Below, piece after piece: positions 18,678-28,638 of a stretch of DNA of 64,000 nt (position 1 is the first letter of the stretch; each line of letters opens with the position of its first letter). Below the pieces are notes generated by a model, which searched no databases, was not told the DNA's origin, and saw nothing but the letters and a program-made list of their open reading frames with translations. Position numbers and translations under genes: made by a program. The stretch spans positions 1,302,001-1,366,000 of the forward strand of contig CP144361.1 of NCBI GenBank assembly GCA_040954445.1. The letters are read 5' to 3'. The stretch comes from Burkholderia sp. (lineage in GTDB: Bacteria > Pseudomonadota > Gammaproteobacteria > Burkholderiales > Burkholderiaceae).

Positions 18678-18741
18678 GATCGCCCAGCGGCTGCTCGACG
18701 CATAAGAATTTCAAAGTTCCGGAGTCGTTCGTTTAGCGCAT

Positions 18742-18767
18742 TATTGATCCACAATTTATGATCAATG
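18742..18767. repeat. 26-bp IS630-type micro-palindrome
   Basis: TATTGATCCACAATTTATG then ATCAATG, the same architecture as 2867-2892. It lies just beyond the original 3' end of rpmA. Confidence 0.5.
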
Positions 18768-18807
18768 TGAAGCTCGAACTGGAGAAAACTTACGCAGCGG
18801 TCGGAAC

Positions 18808-19891
18808 GGCGTTGTTGCATAAATCGAGCGTGAGGACGCAATGGCATCGACGGGCATAATTTCAGGCGATACGAACAGATTGTGGACGAGCGAGATCCGC
18901 CATGCGGTTGATGACGCCGACGCGCCCAGAGACAGTGGCCGGTGAGGGTCTTGAACCGATACATCGCATTCTCGGCAAGCGATCGCCGGTGGTAGCCACT
19001 GCGTTGCTTCCATTCTCGACGACCGTCACGGGCAATTGCATCAACCGCGCCATTACGCCACGCCGCACCGGGCATATCCGCTGGCCAATGAGCGGCACCC
19101 TCGCGTGGCGGAATCGAAGGAATAGCACTGCGTGCAGCAATGGCCGCATGGTATGGCTTGGTGTCGTAGGCACCGTCACCGCCGATGACATCGATTTGTT
19201 CTTCGCGTGGAATCTGGTCGAGCAACTTGGCCAGAGGGTCACCGTCAGCCACATTCTGATTCGTCATTAGCGCGGCATGCACTTGACCTGTATTCGCGTG
19301 GAGCGCGAGATGGACTTTACGCCACGTGCGCCGCTTCGAGTAGCCGTGCTGGCGCACCTTCCATTCACCTTCTCCATAGACCTTCAGACCGGTGCTGTCG
19401 ACAACCAGATGGATCGGTTCATTGTCACGAAGGATCGGCAGTTCGACATCAAGCGTTTTTGCCCGGCGACAGAGCGTGGTGTAATTCGGCACCGGCAAGC
19501 TCGGGAAGGCCAAATCGCGCAGACTTTGGGTGAAACCTTGCAGGGCGCGCAAGGTCAGTCGATAGACGGTCTTCACGCCAAGTAATGCCTGAATCAGCGT
19601 ATCGCCGTATAGACACGGGCGACCACGTGTGGGTATGGCATCGGGTATGCTGGCAAGGACGGCTTCATCTATCCATATTGTTATGTTCCCCCCGTTGATT
19701 AGGCCTGCATTATAGGCCGCCCAATTCCTGACACGGTAGCGTGTCTTCGGCTTACCTGTCTTGTGTATGTCCTTGCGCATTTTTTGGCAAAAAATAGGCA
19801 GTTACTCTGGCATCTGATTTGATAGGGGGCTGGCCCCGTGACCGTTGCGCGTAAACGTCAACAGATCTCGCTCGATTTATGCAACAACGCC
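18808..19891 (-). mobile_element. IS903-type copy with 38-bp deletion
   Basis: Left arm of the composite unit. The transposase loses its C-terminus through a 38-base deletion between two GACGCG repeats (near 18924), which shifts the frame after TGHCLWAR. The N-terminal 280 residues are otherwise normal. Confidence 0.87.
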
Positions 19892-20393
19892 TCGTGAGGC
19901 ACCTGAAGAGGGACGATATCAGGTGATCAACCTGCGCCCGCTCGGCTAGACCTACGACGAATTGCCGAACATACGAACATCTTGCGCACAGGCGTGTGCG
20001 ATATTTGCAAGCGCCACACCCGCGAAGGTGCGACTGGATTGCGGGATAAGCCGAGCGCGACGGAACGGTGAACCCAAGCCAAGTCATGAGTGAGCAGCAG
20101 GAAGTGGAAATTCGCATGCTGTTGCACGACCAGATGTCGGACCAGTTGAAGATGTCGTTCGTGTTATGGACGCGATATGCCGTGCGGGAGTTGATCCGGC
20201 AGCGATGCCGGTTTGACGCTGAAGAGCGTCGGCCTGTATCTGGCGCGCTGGAGTTTCACGCCGCAAAAGCCGATGAAACGGGGGTGCGCTCAAATGATGT
20301 ACGAGACTGTTCCTATACGCACCAATGGGCAAGACACCCGAGTGGCACGTGGCGGGACGACGAGAAGGCCTGTCGGTGATGTCGACGGTGAGG
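19892..20393 (+). mobile_element. IS630-type relic (passenger of composite unit)
   Basis: Plus-strand remains: helix-turn-helix region (TCGTGAGGCACCTGAAGAG onward), then EQQEVEIRMLLHDQMSDQLKMSFVLWTRYAVRELIRQRC, then decayed sequence up to a GTCGACGGTG. Several frameshifts. Confidence 0.7.
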
Positions 20394-21512
20394 GGCGTTG
20401 TTGCATAAATCGAGCGAAAGCCGTTGACGTTTACGCGCAACGCTCGCCGGAAACCACCCTATCAAGTCAGATTCCAGAGTAACTGCCTAATTTTTGCCAA
20501 GAAAATGCGCAAGGACATACACAAGAAAGGTGAGCCGAAGGCACGCTACCATGTCAGGAATTGGGCGGCCTATAATGAAGGCCTGATCAACCGGGGGAAC
20601 GTAACAATATGGATAGATGAAGCCGTCCTTGCCAGAATACCCGATGCCATACCCTACACGTGGTCGCCCGTGTCTATACGGCGATACGCTCATTCAGACA
20701 TTACTTGGCGTGAAGACCGTCTATCGACTGACGTTGCGCGCCCTGCAAGGTTTCACCCAAAGTCTGCGCGATCTGGCCTTCCCGAGCTTGCCGGTGCCGA
20801 ATTACACCACGCTCTGTCGCCGGGCAAAAACGCTTGATGTCGAACTGCCGATCCTTCGTGACAATGAACCGATCCATCTGGATGTCGACAGCACCGGTCT
20901 GAAGGTCTATGGAGAAGGTGAATGGAAGGTGCGCCAGCACGGCTACTCGAAGCGGCGCACGTGGCGTAAAGTCCATCTCGCGCTCAACGCGAATACGGGT
21001 CAAGTGCATGCCGCGCTAATGACGAATTAGAATGTGGCTGACGGTGACGCTCTGGCCAAGTTGCTTAACCACATTCCACGCGAAGAACAAATCGATGTCA
21101 TCGGCGGTGAAGGTGCCTACGACACCATGCCATGCGGCCATTGCTGCACGCAGTGCTATTCCTTCGATTCCGCCACGCGAGGGTGCCGCTCATTGGCCAG
21201 CGGATATGCCCAGTGCGGCGTGGCGTAATGGCGCGGTTGATGCAATTGCCTGTGACGGTCGTCGAGAATGGAAGCAAGACAGTGGCTACCACCGGCGATC
21301 GCTTGCCGAGAATGCGATGCATCGGTTCAAGACCCTCACCGGCAACTGTCTCTGGGCGCGTCACATCGTCGCGCAGGCGACCGAGGTCGCTGTTCGAGTC
21401 GGCGTCATCAACCCGCATGGCGGAACTCGCCCGTCCGCAATCCGTTCGTATCGCCTGAAATTATGCCCGTCGCTGCCATTGCGTCCTCGCGCTCGATTTA
21501 TACAACAACGCC
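20394..21512 (+). mobile_element. IS903-type copy, multiply broken transposase
   Basis: Right arm of the composite unit. The transposase is disrupted by an extra base at about 20653 (AIPYTWSP), a stop at 21030 and further shifts. Its right TIR (TTATACAACAACGCC) supplies the stop codon of rpmA on the opposite strand. Confidence 0.87.
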
Positions 21513-21767
21513 GGTCGGAACGACGATAACCGTGTGCTTTCTGGCTGCGCCCTTGGTCGAAAACTTCACGTGCCCATCGACCAGCGCGAAGAGCGTGTGG
21601 TCTTTGCCGATGCTCACATTTTCGCCCGGGTGTATGCGGGTGCCGCGCTGACGGACGATGATGCCACCGGCATTGATGGCCTGGCCACCGTACACCTTCA
21701 CGCCGAGGCGCTTTGATTCGGAATCACGACCGTTTCGGGAGGACCCGCCTGCCTTTTTATGCGCCAT
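21498..21767 (-). CDS. rpmA: 50S ribosomal protein L27, C-terminus recoded by IS end
   Basis: Ribosomal protein near the peptidyl-transferase centre. The N-terminus [20 protein letters not shown], then [23 protein letters not shown], are canonical. ATG at 21767 with AGGAG seven bases upstream. The body runs to HTVIVVPT; the remaining codons GGC GTT GTT GTA TAA come from the IS903-type TIR, giving a GVVV tail. Removing the IS block and one 9-bp repeat restores ..VVPTAA and a stop, so the insertion hit the third-last codon and was neutralised by the TIR. The length (89 aa) and conserved core suggest function is kept. In relatives it follows rplU directly; here 1.7 kb of IS debris separates them, so expression may need a new promoter. 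Confidence 0.93.
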   Translation of the reverse strand: MAHKKAGGSSRNGRDSESKRLGVKVYGGQAINAGGIIVRQRGTRIHPGENVSIGKDHTLFALVDGHVKFSTKGAARKHTVIVVPTGVVV

Positions 21768-21802
21768 TTGATAGCTCCTGTACTATTTTACCGCTTACGC
21801 GT

Positions 21803-21901
21803 TATTGATTGGAAATTCGATATTGATACGCAATTCAAGATCACGAATTGCCTATTAATATTTCGTCGCCCCACTGAATTTCCGCGCCTTCGGCTTTTTC
21901 C
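21803..21901. mobile_element. IS630-type end fragments in the rplU-rpmA gap
   Basis: Contains TATTGATTGG, a 40-bp imperfect palindrome (21821-21860, TATTGATACGCAATTC ... GAATTGCCTATTAATA), and a minus-strand transposase scrap (CGTCGCCCCACTGAATTTC) that matches the complement of 54883-54920. Confidence 0.65.
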
Positions 21902-22039
21902 GGCGTTGTTGTATAAATCGAGCGCGAGGACGCAATGGCATCGACGGGCATAATTTTAGGCGATACAAACGGATTGCGGACGAGCGAGGTCTGCAATCCG
22001 TTCCATTTTGTCCTCCCGCTCGATTTATGCAACAACGCC
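21902..22039 (+). mobile_element. 138-bp-family MITE
   Basis: Two IS903-type TIRs and the long/short right-end arm layout, opposite in orientation to the 6013 member. Junction GAGGTCTGCAATCCGTTCC. It lies between an IS630 scrap and an IS903 fragment, with no clear target duplication. Confidence 0.8.
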
Positions 22040-22749
22040 CCACGCGCTGTCGCCGAGCAAAAAACGCTTGGTGTCGAACTGCCGATCCTTCGCGACAGCG
22101 AACCAGAGCCATCTGGATGTCAACCGTACCGGTCTGAAGGTCTATGGCAAAGGTGAATGGAAGGTTCGCCAGCACGGCTACTCGAAGCGGCGCACGTGGC
22201 GTAAAGTCAAGCTCGCGCTCAACGCGCATACGGGTCAAGTGCATGCCGCGCTAATGACAAATCAGAATGTGGCTGACGGTGACGCTCTGGCCAAGTTGCT
22301 CGACCAGATTCCACGCGAAGAACAAATCGATGTCATCGGCGGTGACGGTGCCTACGACACCAAGCCATGCCATGGCGGCCATTGCTGCACGCAGTGCTAT
22401 TCCGTCGATTCCGACACGCGAGGGTGCCGCTCATTGGCCAGCGGATATGCCCAGTGCAGCGTGGTATAATGGCGGGGTTGATGCAATTGCCTGTGACGGT
22501 CGTCGAGAATAGAAGCAAGACAGTGGCTACCACCGGCGATCGCTTGCCGAAAATGCGATGTATCGGTTCAAGACCCTCATCGGAAACCGTTTCTGGGCGC
22601 GTCACATCGCCGCGCAGGCGACCGAGGTCACTGTTCGCGTTGGCGTCATCAACCGCACGGCAGACCTCGCTCGTCCGCAATCCGTTCGTATCGCCTGAAA
22701 TTATGCCCGTCGATGCCATTGCGTCCTCACGCTCGATTTATGCAACAAC
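22040..22749 (+). mobile_element. IS903-type 3' half, diverged
   Basis: Plus-strand transposase from the [12 protein letters not shown] region to the C-terminus with frameshifts (e.g. an extra G at about 22375). The right TIR is cut short (ATGCAACAAC) where it joins the next, oppositely oriented fragment. Confidence 0.78.
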
Positions 22750-23172
22750 AACGAGAGTGGTGTAATTCGGCACAGGCAAGCTCGGGAAGGCCAAATTGCA
22801 CAGACTTTGGTGAAACCTTGCAGGGCGCGCAAGGTTAGTCGATAGACGGTCTTCACGCCAAGTAATGCCTGAATCAGCGTATCGCCGTATAGACACGGGC
22901 GACCACGTGTGGGTATGGCGTTGGGTATTTTGGCAAGGACGGCTTCATCTATCCATATCGTCACGTTCCCCCGGTTGATCAGGCCTTCATGATAGGCCGC
23001 CCAATTCCTGACACGGTAGCGTGCCTTCGGCTCACCTGTCTTGTGTATGTCCTTGCGCATTTTCTTGGCAAAAATTAGGCAGTTATTCTGGAATCTGACT
23101 TGATAGGGGGCTGGCCCCGAGACCGTTGCGCGTAAACGTCAATGGATCTCGCTCGATTTATGCAACAACGCC
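22750..23172 (-). mobile_element. IS903-type left half
   Basis: Minus-strand N-terminal half ending in a full left TIR at 23172. Head-to-head with the preceding 3' half, which points to recombination between copies. Confidence 0.78.
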
Positions 23173-23468
23173 CTTCCTACTGCTCACTCAGGACACGGCA
23201 TGGGTTCATTGCTCCGCCGCTCGGCTTATCACGCAAGCCAACCACACCTTCGCGAGCGCAACGTTTGCCAATACCAAACACGCCGGTGCGCGATAGGTTC
23301 GTATGCTCGGCAATCTCGTCGTAGGTACAGTTTCGCCTGCGCAGGTTGATCACCTGACGTCGACGCTCTTCACGTGCCTCATGAAGAAGCGCTCTCATAT
23401 CTCGTTTTTCATTTCCCTCATATGAGGGGCGATTTGTAAAGTTCAAGATCACTCATTTTTGATCAATA
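23173..23468 (-). mobile_element. IS630-type relic, N-terminal helix-turn-helix
   Basis: Minus-strand open stretch REERRRQVINLRRRNCTYDEIAEHTNLSRTGVFGIGKRC..GLRDKPSGG, the winged-helix start of an IS630-family transposase. The outer end (TTATTGATCAAAAATGAGTG) overlaps the end of rplU and provides its last codons. Confidence 0.75.
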
Positions 23469-23770
23469 ACCGCGTCAATGCGCAGTTCAGTGTAGTTCTG
23501 GCGGTGGCCGCCATGTTTTTGGTAGTGCTTCCGGCGACGCATCTTGAAGATGGTAACCTTGGCATGACGACCGTGGGAGATAACGGTAGCCTTGACGGAA
23601 ACCCCACTGACCAGCGGCGTACCGAACTGAATCGATTCGCCTTCGCCTACCGCGAGAACTTGGTCGAGCGTGATTTCTGCGTCAATGTCTGCCGGTATTT
23701 GTTCTACTTTGATTTTTTCACCGACGGCAACCTTGTACTGCTTGCCACCGGTTTTTATGACCGCGTACAT
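23453..23770 (-). CDS. rplU: 50S ribosomal protein L21, tail supplied by IS630-type end
   Basis: 23S rRNA-binding protein of the large subunit. The 105-aa product begins [19 protein letters not shown] and contains [56 protein letters not shown], all canonical. After RIDA the codons GTT ATT GAT CAA AAA TGA belong to the IS630-type terminus, giving VIDQK instead of the short family tail (about INA in Burkholderia, from memory). ATG at 23770 is preceded by GAGG. A strong promoter lies 55-83 bases upstream. It is first gene of the ancestral rplU-rpmA operon, which IS debris now interrupts. Confidence 0.93.
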   Translation of the reverse strand: MYAVIKTGGKQYKVAVGEKIKVEQIPADIDAEITLDQVLAVGEGESIQFGTPLVSGVSVKATVISHGRHAKVTIFKMRRRKHYQKHGGHRQNYTELRIDAVIDQK

Positions 23771-23824
23771 TGAGAACCTCATTCTGGATCTGTTTTCCCA
23801 TGCACCGCGCACGAAGAATTTTTG

Positions 23825-23853
23825 ATTATACAGAGAGTTATCAACTCGGTCAA
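23825..23853 (-). promoter_or_regulatory. Sigma-70 promoter of rplU
   Basis: On the minus strand: TTGACC (23853-23848), a 17-base spacer and a perfect TATAAT (23830-23825). The ancestral promoter for the L21-L27 operon; IS debris downstream of rplU may stop it reaching rpmA. Confidence 0.8.
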
Positions 23854-23945
23854 AACCTAGCGGTGCCGCCTCGTCACCTCCGTAATTGAAAGTTAGGACG
23901 GCCAGACTTAATAGGTTTTTGACAAAAAATTCGTGAGCGTGCAAT

Positions 23946-25068
23946 GGCGTTGTTGCATAAATCGAGTGTGAGGATGCAATAGCATCGACGGGCATAATTT
24001 TAGGCCATCCGAACGGATTGCGGACGAGCGAGGTCCGCCATACGGTTGATGACGCCGACGCGAATGGAGACCTCGGTCGCCTGCGAGGCGATGTGACGCG
24101 CCCAGAGACAGTTGCCGGTGAGGGTCTTGAACCGATAGATCGCATTCTCGGCAAGCGATCGGCGGTGGTAGCCACTGTCTTGTTTCCATTCTCGACGACC
24201 GTCACGGGCAATTGCATCAACCGCGCCATTACGCCACGCCGCACCGGGCATATCCGCTGGCCAATGAACGGCACCCTCGCGTGGCGGAATCGCAGGAATA
24301 GCACTGCGTGCAGCAATGGCCGCATGGCATGGCTTGGTGTCGTAGGCACCATCACCGCCGATGACATCGATTTGTTCTTCGCGTGGAATCTGGTCGAGCA
24401 ACTTGGCCAGAGCGTCACCGTCAGCCACATTCTGATTCGTCATTAGCGCGGCATGCACTTGACCCGTATTCGCGTTGAGCGCGAGATGGACTTTACGCCA
24501 CGTGCGCCGCTTCGAGTAGCCGTGCTGGCGCACCTTCCATTCACCTTCTCCATAGACCTTCAGACCGGTGCTGTCGACAACCAGATAGATCGGTTCATTG
24601 TCACGAAGGATCGGCAGTTCGAAATCAAGCGTTTTTGCCCGGCGACAGAGCGTGGTGTAATTCGGCACCGGCAAGCTCGGGAAGGCCAAATCGCGCAGAC
24701 TTTGGGTGAAACCTTGCAGGGCGCGCAACGTTAGTCGATAGACGGTCTTCACGCCAAGTAATGTCTGAATCAGCGTATCGCCGTATAGACACGGGCGACC
24801 GCGTGTGGGTATGGCATCGGGTATTCTGGCAAGGACGGCTTCATCTATCCATATTGTTACGTTCCCCCGGTTGATCAGGCCTTCATTACAGGCCGCCCAA
24901 TTCCTGACACGGTAGCGTGCCTTCGGCTCACCTTTCTTGTGTATGTCCTTGCGCATTTTCTTGGCAAAAATTAGGCAGTTACTCTGGAATCTGACTTGAT
25001 AGGAGGCTGGCCAAGCGACCGTTGCGCGTAAACGTCAACGGATCTCGCTCGATTTATGCAACAACGTC
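23946..25068 (-). mobile_element. IS903-type intact copy with 9-bp duplication GCGTGCAAT
   Basis: Repeats at 23937-23945 and 25069-25077 mark a simple insertion upstream of the rplU promoter into an AT-rich stretch that resembles an IS630-type end. The last TIR base pair is changed (ACAACGTC). Confidence 0.95.
24000..24956 (-). CDS. IS5-family (IS903 group) transposase
   Basis: Intact 318-aa frame. Differences from the 12857 copy include [28 protein letters not shown] and a final VRMA. The catalytic triad is unchanged. Confidence 0.94.
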   Translation of the reverse strand: MRKDIHKKGEPKARYRVRNWAACNEGLINRGNVTIWIDEAVLARIPDAIPTRGRPCLYGDTLIQTLLGVKTVYRLTLRALQGFTQSLRDLAFPSLPVPNYTTLCRRAKTLDFELPILRDNEPIYLVVDSTGLKVYGEGEWKVRQHGYSKRRTWRKVHLALNANTGQVHAALMTNQNVADGDALAKLLDQIPREEQIDVIGGDGAYDTKPCHAAIAARSAIPAIPPREGAVHWPADMPGAAWRNGAVDAIARDGRREWKQDSGYHRRSLAENAIYRFKTLTGNCLWARHIASQATEVSIRVGVINRMADLARPQSVRMA

Positions 25069-25545
25069 GCGTGCAATTAGAAAATCAACTCGACTCTCAT
25101 ATGAGGAAGATGTGCCAATTTCAAGAGGCGTTGCTGCATAAATCGAGCGTGAAGACGCAATGGCATCGACGGGCATAATTTCAGGCGATACGAACGGATT
25201 GCGGATGAGCGAGGTCCGCCAATGCGGTTGATGACGCCGACCCGAACGGCGACCTCGGTCGCCTGCGAGTCGATGTGACGCGCCCAGAGACAGTGTCCGG
25301 TGAGGGTCTTGAATCGATACATCGCATTCTCGGCAAGCGATCGCCGGTGGTAGCCACTGTGTTGCTTCCATTCTCGACGACCGTCACGGGCAATTGCATC
25401 AACCGCGCCATTACGCCACGCCGCACCGGGCATATCCGCTGGCCAATGAGCGGCACCCTCGCGTGGCGGAATCGAAGGAATAGCACTGCGTGCAGCAATG
25501 GCCGCATGGCATGGCTTGGTGTCGTAGGCACCTTCACCGCCGATG

Positions 25546-26668
25546 GGCGTTGTTGCATAAATCGAGCGAGATCCGTTGACGTTTACGCGCAACGGTCGCG
25601 GGGCCAGCCTCCTATCAAGTCAGATTCCAGAGTAACTGCCTAATTTTTGCCAAGAAAATGCGCAAGGACATACACAAGAAAGGTGAGCCGAAGGCACGCT
25701 ACCGTGTCAGGAATTGGGCGGCCTGTAATGAAGGCCTGATCAACCGGGGGAACGTAACAATATGGATAGATGAAGCCGTCCTTGCCAGAATACCCGATGC
25801 CATACCCACACGCGGTCGCCCGTGTCTATACGGCGATACGCTGATTCAGACATTACTTGGCGTGAAGACCGTCTATCGACTAACGTTGCGCGCCCTGCAA
25901 GGTTTCACCCAAAGTCTGCGCGATTTGGCCTTCCCGAGCTTGCCGGTGCCGAATTACACCACGCTCTGTCGCCGGGCAAAAACGCTTGATGTCGAACTGC
26001 CGATCCTTCGTGACAATGAACCGATCTATCTGGTTGTCGACAGCACCGGTCTGAAGGTCTATGGAGAAGGTGAATGGAAGGTGCGCCAGCACGGCTACTC
26101 GAAGCGGCGCACGTGGCGTAAAGTCCATCTCGCGCTCAACGCGAATACGGGTCAAGTGCATGCCGCGCTAATGACGAATCAGAATGTGGCTGACGGTGAC
26201 GCTCTGGCCAAGTTGCTCGACCAGATTCCACGCGAAGAACAAATCGATGTCATCGGCGGTGATGGTGCCTACGACACCAAGCCATGCCATGCGGCCATTG
26301 CTGCACGCAGTGCTATTCCTTCGATTCCGCCACGCGAGGGTGCCGCTCATTGGCCAGCGGATATGCCCGGTGCGGCGTGGCGTAATGGCGCGGTTGATGC
26401 AATTGCCCGTGACGGTCGTCGAGAATGGAAGCAACACAGTGGCTACCACCGGCGATCGCTTGCCGAGAATGCGATGTATCGGTTCAAGACCCTCACCGGC
26501 AACTGTCTCTGGGCGCGTCACATCGCTGCGCAGGCGACCGAGGTCGCCGTTCGTGTCGGCGTCATCAACCGCATGGCGGACCTCGCTCGTCCGCAATCCG
26601 TTCGTATCGCCTGAATTATGCCCGTCCGATGCCATGGCGTCCTCACGTTCGATTTATGCAACAACGCC
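25546..26668 (+). mobile_element. IS903-type intact copy nested in a copy, duplication CCGCCGATG
   Basis: Repeats at 25537-25545 and 26669-26677 fall in the GDGAYDT codons of the host copy. It shows that the family inserts into itself. Confidence 0.96.
25658..26614 (+). CDS. IS5-family (IS903 group) transposase
   Basis: Intact 318-aa frame close to the 24000 copy (shared NWAACNEG and LIQTLLGV), so the two are sister insertions. All catalytic motifs present. Confidence 0.95.
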   Translation: MRKDIHKKGEPKARYRVRNWAACNEGLINRGNVTIWIDEAVLARIPDAIPTRGRPCLYGDTLIQTLLGVKTVYRLTLRALQGFTQSLRDLAFPSLPVPNYTTLCRRAKTLDVELPILRDNEPIYLVVDSTGLKVYGEGEWKVRQHGYSKRRTWRKVHLALNANTGQVHAALMTNQNVADGDALAKLLDQIPREEQIDVIGGDGAYDTKPCHAAIAARSAIPSIPPREGAAHWPADMPGAAWRNGAVDAIARDGRREWKQHSGYHRRSLAENAMYRFKTLTGNCLWARHIAAQATEVAVRVGVINRMADLARPQSVRIA

Positions 26669-27382
26669 CCGCCGATGACATCGATTTGTTCTTCGCGTGG
26701 AATCTGGTCGAGCAACTTGGCCAGAGCGTCACCGTCAGCCACATTCTGATTCGTCATTAGCGCGGCATGCACTTGACCTGTATTCGCGTTGAGCGCGAAA
26801 TGGACTTTACGCCACGTGCGCCGCTTCGAGTAGCCGTGCTGGCGCACCTTCCATTCACCTTCTCCATAGACCTTCAGACCGGTGCTGTCGACAACCAGAT
26901 AGATCGGTTCATTGTCACGAAGGATCGGCAGTTCGACATCAAGCGTTTTTGCCCGGCGACAGAGCGTGGTGTAATTCGGCACCGGCAAGCTCGGGAAGGC
27001 CAAATCGCGCAGACTTTGGGTGAAACCTTGCAGGGCGCGCAAGGTCAGTCGATAGACGGTCTTCAAGCCAAGTAATGCCTGAATCAGCGTATCGCCGTAT
27101 ACACACGGGCGACCACGTGTGGGTATGGCATCGGGCATTCTGGCAAGGACGGCTTCATCTATCCATATTGTTACGTTCCCCCGGCTGATCAGGCCTTCAT
27201 TATAGGCCGCCCAATTCCTGACACGGTAGCGTGCCTTCGGCTCACCTTTCTTGTGTATGTCCTTGCGCATTTTCTTGGCAAAAATTAGGCAGTTACTCTG
27301 GAATCTGACTTGATAGGAGGCTGGCCCCGAGACCGTTGCGCGTAAACATCAACGGATCTCGCTCGATTTATGCAACAACGCC

Positions 27383-27467
27383 GATTTATGCAACAACGCC
27401 CCTACGACACCAAGCCATGCCATGAGACCTATTGCTGCACGCAGTGCTATTCCTTCGATTCCGCCAC
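27383..27467 (+). mobile_element. IS903-type TIR remnant plus internal fragment fused to pdxJ
   Basis: GATTTATGCAACAACGCC (27383-27400), then a plus-strand piece from YDTKPCH to IPSIPP that ends within the 3' end of pdxJ. Its complement supplies the last codons of that gene. Confidence 0.75.
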
Positions 27468-28214
27468 ACGCGCGTCGACGATGATTGCCTTCATCTCACG
27501 CACCGCATTTTCCCAGCCGGTGAAGATCGACTGCGCGACGATCGCGTGGCCGATGTTCAGCTCGACGATACCGTCGATCACGGCGATCGCCCGTACGTTT
27601 GTGTAGTGCAGGCCGTGGCCTGCGTTGACCTTCAGGCCTAGCGAGACGCCGACGTCCACACTGGCTACCACGCGCTCGAATTCGCGCTGCTGACCGGTCG
27701 CGTTATGCGCTTCCGCGTAGGTGCCGGTGTGCAGTTCAATCACCGGCGCGCCGGCCTCGTGTGCGGCGCGAATCTGTTCAACCTCGGGATCGATGAACAG
27801 CGCCACGCGCACGCCGGATTCGGCGAGCTGCCGGCAGGCGGTACGCACGCTCTCGAAATGGCCAGCCACGTCAAGGCCGCCCTCAGTGGTCAGCTCCTCA
27901 CGCTTCTCGGGCACCAAGCAGGCGTCGTGCGGTCGGACCTCGCAGGTGATGTCGAGCATTTCCTGGGTGATCGCGCATTCAAGGTTCATGCGGGTGGTAA
28001 GCAATGGGCGCAGCGCGCGCACGTCGGCATCGCGAATGTGTCGGCGATCCTCGCGTAGGTGCAACGTGATCGCGTCGGCACCAGCCTGCTCGGCGGCTAG
28101 CGCGGCACGGATCGGGTCGGGATAAGCTGTACCGCGCATGTTGCGCAGCGTCGCGACATGATCGATGTTGACACCGAGATCGATGACGGTCGGCGCGGTC
28201 AGGAAGAAGTTCAT
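27447..28214 (-). CDS. pdxJ: Pyridoxine 5'-phosphate synthase PdxJ, IS-derived C-terminus
   Basis: Condenses 3-amino-2-oxopropyl phosphate with deoxyxylulose 5-phosphate in vitamin B6 synthesis. The 255-aa TIM-barrel protein shows [16 protein letters not shown] near the N-terminus, [50 protein letters not shown] and [12 protein letters not shown], all family hallmarks. The start ATG at 28214 overlaps the recO stop (ATGA). After IIVDARVA the product ends ESKE with its stop, encoded by the complement of IS903-type transposase sequence, so the native last residues are replaced. The catalytic core is intact and function is likely. Only the relic of recO remains upstream. Confidence 0.93.
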   Translation of the reverse strand: MNFFLTAPTVIDLGVNIDHVATLRNMRGTAYPDPIRAALAAEQAGADAITLHLREDRRHIRDADVRALRPLLTTRMNLECAITQEMLDITCEVRPHDACLVPEKREELTTEGGLDVAGHFESVRTACRQLAESGVRVALFIDPEVEQIRAAHEAGAPVIELHTGTYAEAHNATGQQREFERVVASVDVGVSLGLKVNAGHGLHYTNVRAIAVIDGIVELNIGHAIVAQSIFTGWENAVREMKAIIVDARVAESKE

Positions 28215-28585
28215 AGGTTTTTCATGTCGATCAGAATTTGACGCGTGGCGAGCTGTGTTCCACCCAGATAGGTATTGAGCAGGAATCGCATCAGCATTTT
28301 TTCTTTGCGCGACAGTCTGGGCACGATGGTAATCGTCCTCCTCTATGTCGAGCAATGTCTAGCCCGCGACCATCGGCAAGTTGACCGGCCACTCGTTCCT
28401 GGCCTCTCACACGCCGCGCTCTGGATCGAACACGTAACAGCCCGGCGGGCTGCACTGTACGCCGCGAGGTGGTGCAGTTCAGCTCGCGCGTAGCCAGTCT
28501 CGCGCAGTAGTACTTCGACCGAACGAACGCAGCGCCTGTACCGCACGACTCTTCGTGCACGCGCCGCTCCAGCGTCAAAAGGTAT
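28211..28585 (-). pseudogene. recO: DNA repair protein RecO, C-terminal relic
   Basis: Translational remnants on the minus strand, upstream of and overlapping pdx[30 protein letters not shown] and, in another frame, [28 protein letters not shown] with its stop. Together these are the RecO C-terminal region, but in at least three frames, and the first half of the gene is missing beyond 28585, where an IS630-type end begins. Known role: RecFOR loading of RecA at gaps. It looks non-functional. The recO-pdxJ order matches free-living relatives, from memory. Confidence 0.75.
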
Positions 28586-28638
28586 TTATTAGAAATTCGT
28601 GATCTTGAAATTTGAGAAGCGTTCCTTATGGGTGTTGT
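28586..28638. mobile_element. IS630-type end fragment
   Basis: TTATTAGAAATTCGTGATCTTGAAATTTGAG followed by TTCCTTATGGG; it replaces the 5' half of recO and abuts an IS903-type left TIR. Confidence 0.6.

Larger units (their letters stand above)
18808..21512. mobile_element. Composite-transposon-like unit: two inverted IS903-type copies around an IS630 piece
   Basis: Outward-facing IS903-type copies (18808-19891 minus, 20394-21512 plus) bracket a 0.5-kb IS630-type fragment, and the whole 2705-bp block is flanked by GGTCGGAAC (18799-18807 and 21513-21521). The arrangement is that of Tn903-like composites. Joining the flanks at the repeat restores the last codons of rpmA. Confidence 0.75.
25127..27382 (-). 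mobile_element. IS903-type copy interrupted by another copy
   Basis: Minus-strand element in two parts (25127-25545 and 26678-27382), separated by the copy at 25546-26668 and its 9-bp duplication. The right TIR is GGCGTTGCTGCATAAATCG. The C-terminal segment is frameshifted near 25220. Confidence 0.88.

Noticed and set aside
18281..19780. 499-aa minus-strand ORF spanning the IS and the NYN gene
   Set aside because: It is the transposase frame running on, after the 38-bp deletion, into antisense of the NYN gene; not a real fusion protein.
18808..21512. Antibiotic-resistance or toxin cargo in the composite-like unit
   Set aside because: The passenger is only a decayed IS630-type fragment; no cargo gene is present in either composite block.
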